From contig NZ_CP027732.1 in NCBI RefSeq assembly GCF_003852235.1, positions 1,860,001 to 1,924,000 of the forward strand: a stretch of 64,000 bases of DNA, given 5' to 3'. Both the position numbers and the translations under genes were made by a program. The notes under the pieces were generated by a model. That model made no database searches. It was not told where the DNA came from and saw only the letters and a list, made by a program, of their open reading frames with translations. The stretch is from Pseudomonas sp. R4-35-07. Its GTDB lineage: Bacteria > Pseudomonadota > Gammaproteobacteria > Pseudomonadales > Pseudomonadaceae. The number at the start of each line of letters is the position of its first letter. Within the stretch, counting starts at the first letter, position 1. Positions 1 to 10,163 of the stretch are shown in pieces.

Positions 1-295
1 TGAACGCGGCGCCCAGCAGGCTGGCGATGGCCACCACGGTGGTGAAGATCATCAACCTGCGATTTTCCAGCAGGTCGCCAAGCGGCACCAGGAAGAACAG
101 GCCCAGGGCATAGCCGATCTGCGTCAGCGACACAATCAGGCTGGCCATGGCCGGCGTGAGCCCGATGTCCGGGGCAATCAGTTCGATGATCGGCTGCGCG
201 TAATAGATGTTGGCGACGATGGCACCGCAGCAAAACGCAAACAGCATGACCATGCCTCGGGTCATGGTGCCTGTCGCCTGGGAGGTAGCGTTCAT
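1..295 (-). CDS. MFS transporter, N-terminal part (cut by window start)
   Basis: About 98 residues of the N terminus are present; the rest lies left of the window. The translation begins MNATSQATGTMTRGMVM and continues with a first membrane helix, the segment NIYYAQPIIE, a second helix and the loop PLGDLLENRRLM. That loop is the MFS motif A region between helices 2 and 3, so this is an inner-membrane secondary transporter. The substrate cannot be read from this part. A GAGAA Shine-Dalgarno stands 6 bases before the ATG at 295. A REPIN and the sulfate-binding gene follow upstream, so it is not obviously in an operon with anything seen here. Confidence 0.85.
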   Translation of the reverse strand, partial: MNATSQATGTMTRGMVMLFAFCCGAIVANIYYAQPIIELIAPDIGLTPAMASLIVSLTQIGYALGLFFLVPLGDLLENRRLMIFTTVVAIASLLGAAF

Positions 296-416
296 GGTGT
301 TCTCATAAAAGCGAAGGAAGATGGCGTGAGAGGGTAAAGACAATGGCCGGCAGTGAGTAGGCCGCTCGTAGTGATAACGGTCATGCCGCGAAATAATGAC
401 ACTACACAAAACCAAT

Positions 417-504
417 GTGGGAGGGGGCTTGCTCCCGAAGGCGGTGGATCAGTCAATGCCTGTGCTGGCTGACCCACTGCTATCGGGGGCAAGCCCCCTC
501 CCAC
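417..504. repeat. REPIN (two inverted REP sequences)
   Basis: GTGGGAGGGGGCTTGCTCCC at the left end faces GGGGGCAAGCCCCCTCCCAC at the right end, with an imperfectly palindromic spacer (GGATCAGTCA / TGGCTGACCCA). This is the typical P. fluorescens-group REP doublet. It fills much of the 240-bp gap between the MFS gene and the sulfate-binding gene. Confidence 0.93.
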
Positions 505-535
505 AGTTTTTAGCGCGTATATCCGACCGGAACGC

Positions 536-1540
536 TTACTGGCCGGAGTAAATCTGGTCAAACACGCCGCCATCATTGAAGTGGGTTTTCTGCACTGTAC
601 GCCAGTCACCAAAGGTTTTCTCTACCGACAGGAAGTCGACTTTCGGGAAACGGTCGGTGTACTTGGCCAGCACTGTCGGGTCACGCGGGCGCAGGTAGTT
701 GTTGGCGGCGATTTCCTGGCCTTCGGCCGACCACAGGTACTTAAGGTAGTCTTCAGCGGCCTGGCGGGTGCCTTTCTTCTCGACCACTTTGTCCACCACC
801 GACACCGGCGGCTCAGCTTCGGCGGAGACGCTTGGGTAGATCACTTCGAACTGATCGCGGCCGAATTCGCGGGCGATCATTTCCGCTTCGTTTTCAAAGG
901 TGACCAGCACGTCGCCGATCTGATTGGTCATGAAGGTGGTGGTGGCGGCACGGCCACCGGTGTCGAGTACCGGCGCCTGTTTGAACAGCTTGCCGACGAA
1001 GGTCTTGGCTTTTTCTTCATCGCCGCCGTTCTTCAGCACATAGCCCCAGGCCGACAGGTAAGTGTAGCGGCCGTTACCCGAGGTTTTCGGGTTGGGCACG
1101 ATCACCTGTACGCCATCCTTGAGCAGGTCCGGCCAGTCTTTCAGGGCTTTGGGGTTGCCCTTGCGCACGATGAACACCGTGGCCGAGGTGAACGGCGCGC
1201 TGTTGTTCGGCAGGCGGGTGACCCAGTTGTCCGGTACCAGTTTGCCGTTGTCGGCCAGGGCGTTGATGTCGGTGGCCATGTTCATGGTGATCACGTCCGC
1301 CGGCAGGCCGTCGATCACCGAGCGCGCTTGTTTGCTGGAGCCGCCGAAGGACATCTGCAGGGTCAGCTTGTCATTCGGGTGTTCGGCATCCCAATGCTTC
1401 TGGAAGGCGGCGTTGTAGTCCTTGTAGAAATCACGCATCACGTCGTAGGAGACGTTGAGCAGGGTAACCGGTGCCGCCTGGACGGCGCCGGCCAGGGCCA
1501 GGCCGGCGGCCAGGAGAGAGGCGCTGAGGATGTTTTTCAC
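536..1540 (-). CDS. sbp: Periplasmic sulfate-binding protein
   Basis: 334-residue substrate-binding protein of the sulfate/thiosulfate ABC importer. A Sec signal peptide (MKNILSASLLAAGLALAG, cleavage after AVQA) precedes the mature domain. The family signatures are visible: FGGSSKQARSVI near residue 65 and NPKTSGNGRY near residue 150, which line the sulfate site. Full length for Sbp/CysP. The permease and ATPase genes (cysTWA) are not adjacent, so it must work with components encoded elsewhere. A perfect 9-bp inverted repeat at 1585-1614 sits in the promoter region and may carry regulation. Sulfate and thiosulfate specificity cannot be told apart from sequence alone. Confidence 0.93.
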   Translation of the reverse strand: MKNILSASLLAAGLALAGAVQAAPVTLLNVSYDVMRDFYKDYNAAFQKHWDAEHPNDKLTLQMSFGGSSKQARSVIDGLPADVITMNMATDINALADNGKLVPDNWVTRLPNNSAPFTSATVFIVRKGNPKALKDWPDLLKDGVQVIVPNPKTSGNGRYTYLSAWGYVLKNGGDEEKAKTFVGKLFKQAPVLDTGGRAATTTFMTNQIGDVLVTFENEAEMIAREFGRDQFEVIYPSVSAEAEPPVSVVDKVVEKKGTRQAAEDYLKYLWSAEGQEIAANNYLRPRDPTVLAKYTDRFPKVDFLSVEKTFGDWRTVQKTHFNDGGVFDQIYSGQ

Positions 1541-1584
1541 TGCTCATTCCTTGTTGTTCGAGAGAAGGTGGGAGGCACAATGCC

Positions 1585-1614
1585 AGCGACTATAGCCGGG
1601 GCCGCATAGTCGCT
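1585..1614. promoter_or_regulatory. Perfect inverted repeat upstream of sbp
   Basis: AGCGACTAT (1585-1593) and ATAGTCGCT (1606-1614) are exact reverse complements separated by 12 G+C-rich bases. The site lies 45-74 bases before the sbp start codon, where a promoter or operator is expected. It could be an operator or a short hairpin in the leader. The sulfur regulator CysB is not known for strict palindromic sites, so the binding factor is unassigned. Confidence 0.5.
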
Positions 1615-1636
1615 TAAAGATTAAAAAGAACTTTGC

Positions 1637-2461
1637 TTATTCCACTTTCTTAAAGAGATTGCTGCCACAGCGTGAGCAAAACGCTGCATTCGGCTCGTGG
1701 CTGTTCTTCTGGCACACCGGGCAGTCGGTTTGCAGCTGCTCACCGCGCATGGCGCTCGCCAGCTCTGCGGTGAATATCCCGGTGGGCACGGCAATGATCG
1801 AGTAACCGGTGATCATCACCAGCGAGGAAATCACCTGGCCCAGGGGAGTCTTGGGCACGATGTCGCCAAAGCCCACGGTGGTGAGCGTCACGATCGCCCA
1901 ATAGATGCCCTTGGGAATGCTGGTAAACCCGTGTTCCGGGCCCTCGATCACGTACATCAAGGTGCCGAACACCGTCACCAGGGTGCACACGCTCACCAGG
2001 AACACCACGATCTTCTGCTTGCTGCCGCGCAGCGCCGCCATCAGGTAGTTGGCCTGCTTGAGGTAGGGGCTCAGCTTGAGTACGCGGAAGATCCGCAGCA
2101 TGCGGATGATGCGGATAATCAGCAGGTACTGCGCGTCGCTGTAGTACAGCGCGAGGATGCCGGGAACGATGGCGAGCAGATCCACCAGGCCATAAAAGCT
2201 GAAGGCATAGCGCAATGGCTTGGGCGAGCAGTAAAGCCGCAGGCCGTACTCGATCAGGAAGATGAGGGTGAAGCCCCACTCGATATACGCCAGCACGTCG
2301 GCGTAGTTCTGGTGGATCTGGTCGATGCTGTCGAGCATCACGATCACCAGGCTGGCGAGGATGATCAACAACAGGATGCCGTCAAAGCGCCGCCCGGCGA
2401 CGGTGTCGCTTTGAAAAACCATGACGTAGAGCCGCTGGCGCCAGTCGTTGTTGCTGTCCAT
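1637..2461 (-). CDS. Voltage-gated potassium channel with C-terminal zinc ribbon
   Basis: 274-residue Kv-type ion channel with six membrane helices. The S4 voltage sensor shows arginines every third residue (IIRIIRMLRIFRVLKL, about 115-130). The pore carries the selectivity filter TVGFGD at 195-200, followed by the S6 helix. After S6 the chain ends in two CxxC pairs (Cys247/250 and Cys262/265), a rubredoxin-like zinc ribbon that most bacterial Kv channels lack. It acts in the inner membrane as a K+ channel. The zinc ribbon may be a cytoplasmic assembly or sensing module; that is inference. The gene lies 31 bp after the urea transporter gene on the same strand and may be co-transcribed. Confidence 0.9.
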   Translation of the reverse strand: MDSNNDWRQRLYVMVFQSDTVAGRRFDGILLLIILASLVIVMLDSIDQIHQNYADVLAYIEWGFTLIFLIEYGLRLYCSPKPLRYAFSFYGLVDLLAIVPGILALYYSDAQYLLIIRIIRMLRIFRVLKLSPYLKQANYLMAALRGSKQKIVVFLVSVCTLVTVFGTLMYVIEGPEHGFTSIPKGIYWAIVTLTTVGFGDIVPKTPLGQVISSLVMITGYSIIAVPTGIFTAELASAMRGEQLQTDCPVCQKNSHEPNAAFCSRCGSNLFKKVE

Positions 2462-2492
2462 AAGTCCCGCCTGAGGTGAATATCGGCAAAGC

Positions 2493-3368
2493 CTAGGGGG
2501 ATTCGAACGGCCTGTCCATGCGCGGTGTGCGCAGCATTCGCTGGCTGGCGCGCACCAGCCAGCAGCTGAGAATGAACGGCGCGGTCAGTGCCGGCAGGTG
2601 CAGGGCGGCAAAACCTGGGGCGAGCACAATGGCCAGCCCGATGCCGAGCAGCGGCAACCAGGGTTGGCGCCGCGCCTGGCTCAGCGCCAGGGCGGCGAGC
2701 GCCGGGTTGTAGCTGTGCAGGCCGAGCACGGCGCCGCTGGTTTCGCCGAGCAGCAAGGCGACCAGTACGCCAGCGCTGGCGCCGATCACTGCCCACAAGG
2801 CGGCGCGCCGCTCAGCCAGCAGCAGGCCGAGCGCGATCAAGGCCCCGGCCAGGGGCTGGTCGAGCAGCATCACCTGGGCCAGGCCGGTGAACGGGGCGCC
2901 GAGTAGCGCCAGGGTATCGGGCTCGATCAGGGCCAAGGTAGCGGGCGCCATGGTGCCCAGCAACAACCAGCCCAGGCCGACAAAGGGTGCGGTGTAGGCG
3001 GGCAGGTCCTGGGGGTGCGAGGCCAGTTTCAACCACTGCCGCACCAGCATCGCGCTCACGCCGCCGCACGCCAGGATCAGTGGCGGCACCAGAGCCGACC
3101 AGGCGAAGTGCTGGCTGATCAACAAGCCCAGCAAGACGCCGTTGTAGCTATACAGCCCGGCCTGGCGTTCGGCCTTGGGGTAACCCCGGCGCTGGGCCGT
3201 GAGCAAACCCGCGACGCCGCCCAGCAAGGCGCCGCCGAGCAACGCCGGGGCGCCGATCAGGATCGCCAGCAGGCACAGCAGGCCGCACAGTGGATGGCGC
3301 TGGAGAAAAATCTGGCTGAAGCCGTTGAGCAGGGCTTCGGCCCAGTCGGGGCAGGTGGAGTTGTGCAT
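2493..3368 (-). CDS. Urea transporter (UT family)
   Basis: 291-residue, very hydrophobic protein with about ten membrane helices. The repeated architecture and the segments LYSYNGVLLGLL (about 72-83) and GLHSYNPALAALAL (about 214-227) match the two pseudo-repeats of the urea transporter/Yut family, whose SYNG and SYNP motifs line the urea pore. It is an inner-membrane channel-like carrier for urea. It lies downstream of the glyoxylate operon, after a REPIN. Purine and allantoin breakdown releases both urea and glyoxylate, so the neighbourhood makes sense, though the link is inferred. The Shine-Dalgarno before the ATG at 3368 is poor. Confidence 0.85.
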   Translation of the reverse strand: MHNSTCPDWAEALLNGFSQIFLQRHPLCGLLCLLAILIGAPALLGGALLGGVAGLLTAQRRGYPKAERQAGLYSYNGVLLGLLISQHFAWSALVPPLILACGGVSAMLVRQWLKLASHPQDLPAYTAPFVGLGWLLLGTMAPATLALIEPDTLALLGAPFTGLAQVMLLDQPLAGALIALGLLLAERRAALWAVIGASAGVLVALLLGETSGAVLGLHSYNPALAALALSQARRQPWLPLLGIGLAIVLAPGFAALHLPALTAPFILSCWLVRASQRMLRTPRMDRPFESP

Positions 3369-3399
3369 GATGGGTATTCAGGAGGACCGAGTTGTTCCC

Positions 3400-3488
3400 A
3401 TCGGGGGCAAGCCCCCTCCCACACTTGATTGGGTTCACAAATTTACAGATGTGAACGCGTCCAATGTGGGAGGGGGCTTGCCCCCGAT
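3400..3488. repeat. REPIN, inverse orientation
   Basis: ATCGGGGGCAAGCCCCCTCC at the left and GTGGGAGGGGGCTTGCCCCC at the right, the opposite arrangement to the 417-504 copy. The spacer holds TTCACA / TGTGAA arms. It lies just after the pyk stop codon and could act as a transcription or mRNA-decay boundary. Confidence 0.92.
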
Positions 3489-3504
3489 GAGGCCCGAGCA
3501 AGCG

Positions 3505-4920
3505 CTAAATCAACGTCTCTATACGCAGCGAGTTGGTCGACCCCAACTGCCCAAACGGCACCCCGGCGGTAATCACCAGCGTATCCCCGCGTTGCGCCAT
3601 CCCTTGGGCCTGGGCGATCTCCAGCGCCGTCGAACACACCTCATCCACCTGGCGCAGCCGATCGTTGACCACCGAGTGCACCCCCCACGCCACGCTCAAA
3701 CGCCGCGCCGTGGACAGGTTCGGCGTGAGGTTGAGGATCGGCGCCACCGGCCGCTCCCTGGCCGCACGCAGGCTGGAGGCGCCCGACTCGCTGTAGTTCA
3801 CCAGCACCGCCACCGGCAGGATGCTGCTGATACGCCGGATCGCACAGCTGATGGCGTCCGACACCGTGGCGTCCGCCCTGGGCCGGCTGACATCCAGCTG
3901 GGCCTGATAGTCCGGGCCGTTTTCAACTTGGCGGATAATCTTGCTCATCATCTGCACGGCTTCCAGCGGGTACTCGCCCGACGCGGTTTCCGCCGACAGC
4001 ATCACCGCGTCCGCGCCTTCTGCCACCGCATTGGCCACGTCGGTGACTTCGGCGCGGGTCGGCGCCGGGGAAAAGCGCATGGACTCGAGCATCTGTGTCG
4101 CCACCACCACCGGCTTACCCAATTGGCGGCAGGTTTTAATGATGTCCTTCTGGATCTGCGGCACGCTTTCGGCCGGCACTTCCACGCCCAGGTCGCCGCG
4201 GGCCACCATGATCGCGTCGCTCAGTTCGGCGATTTCCCGCAGCCGTTGCACCGCCGAGGGCTTCTCGATCTTGGCCATCAGGAACGCCCTGTCGCCGATC
4301 AGCTCGCGGGCTTCGCGGATATCTTCCGGGCGCTGCACGAACGACAGCGCCACCCAGTCCACGCCCAATTCCAGGCCGAACGCCAAGTCGCGACGGTCCT
4401 TGGCGGTGAGCGGGCTGAGTTCCAGCAGCGCCTGCGGCACGTTCACGCCTTTGCGATCGGACAACTCGCCGCCATTGAGCACCGTGGTGTCGATGGCATC
4501 GGCATGCTTGGTGAGCACGCGCAGGCGCAGCTTGCCGTCGTCCAGCAACAGCTCCATGCCCGGCTCCAGTGCCGCGATAATTTCCGGGTGGGGCAGGTTG
4601 ACCCGACGCTGATCGCCCGGTGTTTCATCCAGGTCCAGGCGCAGCGCCTGGCCGCGCACCAGTTGCACCTTGCCCTCGGCAAAGCGCCCGACGCGCAGCT
4701 TGGGCCCTTGCAGGTCCATGAGGATGCCCAGCGGGTAGTTCAACTGGCGCTCCACCTGGCGAATCCACTGATAGCGCTGCGCGTGATCGGCGTGGTCGCC
4801 ATGGCTGAAGTTGAGGCGAAAGATATTCACCCCGGCTTCCACCAGCTCGCGGATGTCATCGATCCCATCAGTGGCCGGGCCCAGGGTGGCGAGGATTTTG
4901 ACCTTCTTGTCAGGCGTCAT
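3505..4920 (-). CDS. pyk: Pyruvate kinase
   Basis: 471-residue pyruvate kinase converting phosphoenolpyruvate and ADP to pyruvate and ATP. The N terminus KILATLGPAT and RLNFSHGDH are the nucleotide and substrate loops; the signature IMVARGDLGVEVP with the preceding catalytic lysine (MAKIEKPSAV) is intact at about 215-245, followed by the K+/Mg2+ site ATQMLESM. The length is typical for a bacterial enzyme without extra domains. The start overlaps the end of ttuD by 11 bases, so it is translationally coupled as the last gene of the gcl operon and carries glycerate-derived carbon on to pyruvate. P. putida has the same order. Confidence 0.95.
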   Translation of the reverse strand: MTPDKKVKILATLGPATDGIDDIRELVEAGVNIFRLNFSHGDHADHAQRYQWIRQVERQLNYPLGILMDLQGPKLRVGRFAEGKVQLVRGQALRLDLDETPGDQRRVNLPHPEIIAALEPGMELLLDDGKLRLRVLTKHADAIDTTVLNGGELSDRKGVNVPQALLELSPLTAKDRRDLAFGLELGVDWVALSFVQRPEDIREARELIGDRAFLMAKIEKPSAVQRLREIAELSDAIMVARGDLGVEVPAESVPQIQKDIIKTCRQLGKPVVVATQMLESMRFSPAPTRAEVTDVANAVAEGADAVMLSAETASGEYPLEAVQMMSKIIRQVENGPDYQAQLDVSRPRADATVSDAISCAIRRISSILPVAVLVNYSESGASSLRAARERPVAPILNLTPNLSTARRLSVAWGVHSVVNDRLRQVDEVCSTALEIAQAQGMAQRGDTLVITAGVPFGQLGSTNSLRIETLI

Positions 4921-6190
4921 GTTTGGCAGTCTCGAGGAGCAGGATGGCGCGGAAGTCGTTGACGTTGGTGCGGGTCGGCTCGGTGACGATCAGCCCGTCG
5001 AGCGCGGCGAAATAACCGTAGCCGTTGTTGTTGTCCAGCTCGTCGCTGGCGCTCAGGCCCAGGGCTTCGGCGCGGCGGTAGCTGCATGGGGTCATGATCG
5101 CGCCGGCGTTGTCTTCCGAGCCGTCGATGCCATCGGTATCGCCGGCCAGGGCATAGACGCCGGGCAGGCCCTTGAGGCTGTCGGTGAGGCTGAGCAGAAA
5201 CTCCGCGTTGCGCCCGCCACGGCCATTGCCGCGCACGGTGACGGTGGTTTCGCCGCCGGAGAGAATCACGCACGGCGCCGCTAATGGCTGGCCGTGCTGC
5301 ACGATTTGCCGGGCAATGCCGGCGTGCACCTTGGCCACGTCGCGCGCTTCACCTTCGAGGTCGCCGAGGATCAGCGGGCTGAACCCGGCCTGGCGTACTT
5401 TTACCGCCACCGCTTCCAGGGATTGCTGCGGCCGGGCGATCAACTGGAAGTGGCTGCGGGCGAGTAGCGGGTCGCCAGGCTTGACGGTCTCCGACGCGGG
5501 GTTCTGCAACCAGTTGCGCACCGAGGCGGGCGCGTCGATGCCGTAGCGCTTGAGAATCGCCAGGGCCTGTTGCGAAGTGCTCGGGTCGCCGACCGTGGGG
5601 CCGGAGGCGATCACCGTGGCCTGGTCGCCCGGCACATCGGAAATCGCGTAGGTATAGACCGTGGCCGGCCACGCGGCCTTGGCCAACCGCCCGCCCTTGA
5701 TCGCCGAGAGGTGCTTGCGCACGCAATTCATCTCGCCAATGGTGGCGCCGGATTTGAGCAGGGCTTTGTTGATGCTTTGCTTGTCGGCCAGGGTGATGCC
5801 TTCGGCGGGCAGGGCGAGCAACGCGGAACCGCCGCCGGAGAGCAGGAAAATCACGCGGTCGTCTTCGGTCAGATGGCTGATCAGGTCCAGCACGCGCTTG
5901 GCCACGGCGAGGCCGGCAGCGTCGGGCACGGGATGGGCGGCCTCGACCACTTCGATTTTCTGGCACGGCGCACCATGGCCGTAGCGGGTGACGACCAGGC
6001 CGCGAACCTCGCCCTGCCAGCAGTCCTCCACAACCAGCGCCATGGCGGCTGCGGCCTTGCCGGCGCCGATCACGATCACCCGGCCGCTGCGGTCGGCGGG
6101 CAGGTAAGGTTCAAGGACTTGCCGGGGGTGGGCGGCGTCGATGGCTGTGGCAAACAGCTCGCGAAGCAGGTGTTGCGGATCGACCGACAT
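4910..6190 (-). CDS. ttuD: Glycerate 2-kinase / hydroxypyruvate reductase-type protein (TtuD, MOFRL family)
   Basis: 426-residue protein of the MOFRL/glycerate kinase type 2 family. The N-terminal domain has VIVIGAGKAAAAMALV (about 38-53) and LLSGGGSALLALP (about 120), and the C-terminal MOFRL domain has SGGETTVTVRGNGRGGRN (about 315). These proteins phosphorylate glycerate to 2-phosphoglycerate; older annotation calls them hydroxypyruvate reductase. It sits between glxR, which makes glycerate, and pyk, which uses the derived phosphoenolpyruvate after enolase, which favours the kinase role. A 192-bp gap with a REPIN separates it from glxR. Confidence 0.88.
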   Translation of the reverse strand: MSVDPQHLLRELFATAIDAAHPRQVLEPYLPADRSGRVIVIGAGKAAAAMALVVEDCWQGEVRGLVVTRYGHGAPCQKIEVVEAAHPVPDAAGLAVAKRVLDLISHLTEDDRVIFLLSGGGSALLALPAEGITLADKQSINKALLKSGATIGEMNCVRKHLSAIKGGRLAKAAWPATVYTYAISDVPGDQATVIASGPTVGDPSTSQQALAILKRYGIDAPASVRNWLQNPASETVKPGDPLLARSHFQLIARPQQSLEAVAVKVRQAGFSPLILGDLEGEARDVAKVHAGIARQIVQHGQPLAAPCVILSGGETTVTVRGNGRGGRNAEFLLSLTDSLKGLPGVYALAGDTDGIDGSEDNAGAIMTPCSYRRAEALGLSASDELDNNNGYGYFAALDGLIVTEPTRTNVNDFRAILLLETAKHDA

Positions 6191-6258
6191 AAGCAGGCTC
6201 CCGAGGGAATTTTTGTTATTAGAGGTGCAACAACCCAGCTATGAAATGAGGGCCAAAT

Positions 6259-6346
6259 GTGGGAGGTGGCTTGCCCCCGATAGCAGTGTTTCAGTCACCT
6301 CATCCATAACCTGACACACCGCAATCGGGAGCAAGCCCCCTCCCAC
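6259..6346. repeat. REPIN inside the gcl operon (ttuD-glxR gap)
   Basis: Left REP GTGGGAGGTGGCTTGCCCCC and right REP GGGAGCAAGCCCCCTCCCAC. The left arm has a G-to-T change in the GGGGG run. It is located between two genes of the same operon. Confidence 0.92.
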
Positions 6347-6382
6347 CTTTGAATGCATTTCAACAGGGGAGAGTGGTGTGGG

Positions 6383-7273
6383 TTATTTATCGCGAATCGA
6401 GAAATTCGCCATATGCTCCAACCCCTTGATCAATGCCGAATGGTCCCAGTTACCGCCGCCAAGCGCCGCGCAGGTGCTGAACACTTGCTGGGTGCCGGCG
6501 GTGTTCGGCAAGTTGATCCCTAACTCTTTCGCCCCGGCCAGGGCCAGGTTCAAGTCCTTCTGGTGCAGGTTGATACGAAAGCCTGGATCAAAGGTGCCCT
6601 TGATCATGCGTTCGCCATGCACTTCCAGGATCTTCGACGAGGCAAAGCCGCCCATCAGCGCTTCACGCACCTTGGCCGGGTCGGCGCCGTTTTTCGAGGC
6701 GAACAGCAGCGCTTCGGCCACCGCCTGGATATTCAGGGCCACGATGATCTGGTTGGCGACCTTGGCGGTCTGGCCATCCCCGTTACCGCCTACCAGGGTG
6801 ATGTTCTTGCCCATCGCCTGGAACAGCGGCAGCGCGCGCTCGAAGGTCTGCGGTTCGCCGCCGACCATGATGCTCAGGGTGCCGGCCTTGGCGCCGACTT
6901 CACCACCGGACACCGGGGCATCCAGGTACTGCGCGCCGGTCTCGTTGATTTTCGCAGCGAACGCCTTGGTGGCGGTGGGGGAGATCGAGCTCATGTCGAT
7001 CACCACCTTGTTCGGCGACAGGCCGGCGGCCACGCCGTCGGCGCGCAACAGCACGTCCTCGACCTGCGGGGTGTCGGGCACCATGACGATGATGAACTCG
7101 GCTTCCTGGGCGACTTGCTGGGGGTTGGCCAAGGCCACCGCGCCGGCGCTGATCAGTTCAGCCGGGGCCTTGCCATGATGTTCGGAGAGAAACAGTTGGT
7201 GACCTGCTTTCTGCAGGTTCGCGGCCATGGGTTGGCCCATGATGCCGGTGCCGATAAATCCGATTTTAGCCAT
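6383..7273 (-). CDS. glxR: 2-hydroxy-3-oxopropionate (tartronate semialdehyde) reductase
   Basis: 296-residue member of the beta-hydroxyacid dehydrogenase family. The N-terminal Rossmann fold starts MAKIGFIGTGIMGQPMAANL, whose GxGxMG is the NAD(P) site and the family signature. DAPVSGGEVGAKAGTLSIMVGG (about 118-139) is the substrate loop, and the catalytic lysine is in GDGQTAKVANQII (about 165-177). The ATG at 7273 is chosen over a longer reading frame because GAGGA precedes it and the Rossmann motif starts at once. It reduces tartronate semialdehyde from Gcl, or via Hyi, to glycerate. Confidence 0.95.
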   Translation of the reverse strand: MAKIGFIGTGIMGQPMAANLQKAGHQLFLSEHHGKAPAELISAGAVALANPQQVAQEAEFIIVMVPDTPQVEDVLLRADGVAAGLSPNKVVIDMSSISPTATKAFAAKINETGAQYLDAPVSGGEVGAKAGTLSIMVGGEPQTFERALPLFQAMGKNITLVGGNGDGQTAKVANQIIVALNIQAVAEALLFASKNGADPAKVREALMGGFASSKILEVHGERMIKGTFDPGFRINLHQKDLNLALAGAKELGINLPNTAGTQQVFSTCAALGGGNWDHSALIKGLEHMANFSIRDK

Positions 7274-7331
7274 GATGAAGTCCTCTTTTTTATTAGATAT
7301 GGCGCGGTCTTTTAGACGCTGCCAAGCCAAT

Positions 7332-7419
7332 GTGGGAGGGGGCTTGCTCCCGATAGCGGTGCATCAGTCGACACACCTGTTGAATGAACGATTGCTATCG
7401 GGAGCAAGCCCCCTCCCAC
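7332..7419. repeat. REPIN inside the gcl operon (glxR-hyi gap)
   Basis: GTGGGAGGGGGCTTGCTCCC and GGGAGCAAGCCCCCTCCCAC flank a spacer of about 48 bases. It is the second REPIN within this operon, in the 166-bp glxR-hyi gap. Confidence 0.93.
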
Positions 7420-7439
7420 ATTGTTTGGTGTTGTGTCTG

Positions 7440-8222
7440 CTAGATGGCGTTGTGGCTTTTGAGCCAGCCAAGCCCCGCTTCGGTGGTGGTCAGCGGCTTG
7501 TACTCACAGCCGACCCATCCGGTGTAACCGATGCGGTCCAGGTGCTCGAACAGGAAGCGGTAGTTGATCTCACCGGTGCCCGGCTCGTTGCGCCCTGGGT
7601 TGTCGGCCAGTTGAATGTGGTTGATCACACCCAAGCGCGTGGCCAGGGTGCGGGCCAGATCGCCCTCCATGATTTGCATGTGATAGATGTCGTATTGCAG
7701 GAACAGGTTGTCACTGCCCACCTGCTCGCGGATCGACAGAGCCTGCGCGGTATTGTTGAGGTAGAAACCCGGAATGTCGCGGGTGTTGATCATCTCCATC
7801 ACCAGCTTGATACCCGCTGCCTGCAATTTGTCGGCGGCGTACTTGAGGTTGGCGACGAAGGTTTTCTCAATGGTTTCGTCATCCACGCCTTGCGGCCGGA
7901 TGCCCGCCAGGCAATTGACCTGGGTATTGCCCAGCACCTGGGCGTAGGCGATAGCCAGCTTGACCCCGGCGCGGAATTCTTCGACCCGGTCGGGGTGGCA
8001 GGCCAGGCCGCGTTCGCCTTTGGCCCAGTCGCCGGCCGGCAGGTTGAACAGCACCTGGGTCAGGCCGTTGGCGTCGAGCTGCGCCTTGATCTCAGCTGAG
8101 CTGAATTCGTACGGGAACAGGTACTCCACCCCTTCGAAGCCGGCATCGGCGGCCGCTTTGAAGCGGGCAAGGAAATCCTGCTCGGTAAACAGCATGGACA
8201 GGTTGGCGGCAAAGCGCGGCAT
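7440..8222 (-). CDS. hyi: Hydroxypyruvate isomerase
   Basis: 260-residue TIM-barrel protein of the xylose-isomerase-like family. Visible are FEGVEYLFPYEF (about 29-40), the metal-site segment MEMINTRDIPGFYL (about 142) and a C-terminal GRNEPGTGEINYRFL (about 215), which carry the glutamates and histidines typical of Hyi. It interconverts hydroxypyruvate and tartronate semialdehyde. It follows gcl with only a 10-base gap and precedes glxR, the classical glyoxylate order. Confidence 0.94.
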   Translation of the reverse strand: MPRFAANLSMLFTEQDFLARFKAAADAGFEGVEYLFPYEFSSAEIKAQLDANGLTQVLFNLPAGDWAKGERGLACHPDRVEEFRAGVKLAIAYAQVLGNTQVNCLAGIRPQGVDDETIEKTFVANLKYAADKLQAAGIKLVMEMINTRDIPGFYLNNTAQALSIREQVGSDNLFLQYDIYHMQIMEGDLARTLATRLGVINHIQLADNPGRNEPGTGEINYRFLFEHLDRIGYTGWVGCEYKPLTTTEAGLGWLKSHNAI

Positions 8223-8232
8223 AGGGTTCTCC

Positions 8233-10008
<1,776 letters not shown>

Positions 10009-10035
10009 GGTTTTGGTGCCTCTTGCGTTTTGTAA

Positions 10036-10045
10036 TTGTATACAA
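10036..10045. promoter_or_regulatory. Palindromic operator TTGTATACAA, copy 1
   Basis: Perfect 10-bp palindrome 28 bases before the gcl start and just downstream of a candidate gcl promoter, a typical repressor position. An identical copy lies at 10164-10173. Short palindromes of this kind are typical of GntR/FadR-type regulators; in P. putida the gcl operon is repressed by GclR, a GntR-type protein. No gclR gene is seen in the window. Confidence 0.6.
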
Positions 10046-10060
10046 GTGGTGTCTGGACAA

Positions 10061-10090
10061 AGTGTATTCACGGCGACTAGCGCAGGTCAA
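10061..10090 (-). promoter_or_regulatory. Candidate sigma70 promoter of gcl
   Basis: Read on the minus strand, TTGACC (10090-10085) and TACACT (10066-10061) are separated by 18 bases. Transcription would start near 10055, next to the operator at 10036-10045, leaving a leader of about 45 bases. Confidence 0.45.
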
Positions 10091-10163
10091 TGCATTTTGT
10101 AAACTGGCCTTTGCGTTCGTCGGAACGGCTTTTTTCGACGTATGGACGGTTTGTTTGGAAATA

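Noticed and set aside
3199..4962. 587-codon plus-strand open frame over pyk
   Set aside because: His-, Arg- and Gln-rich shadow translation of the pyk complement, with no motif; pyk itself is complete and conserved.
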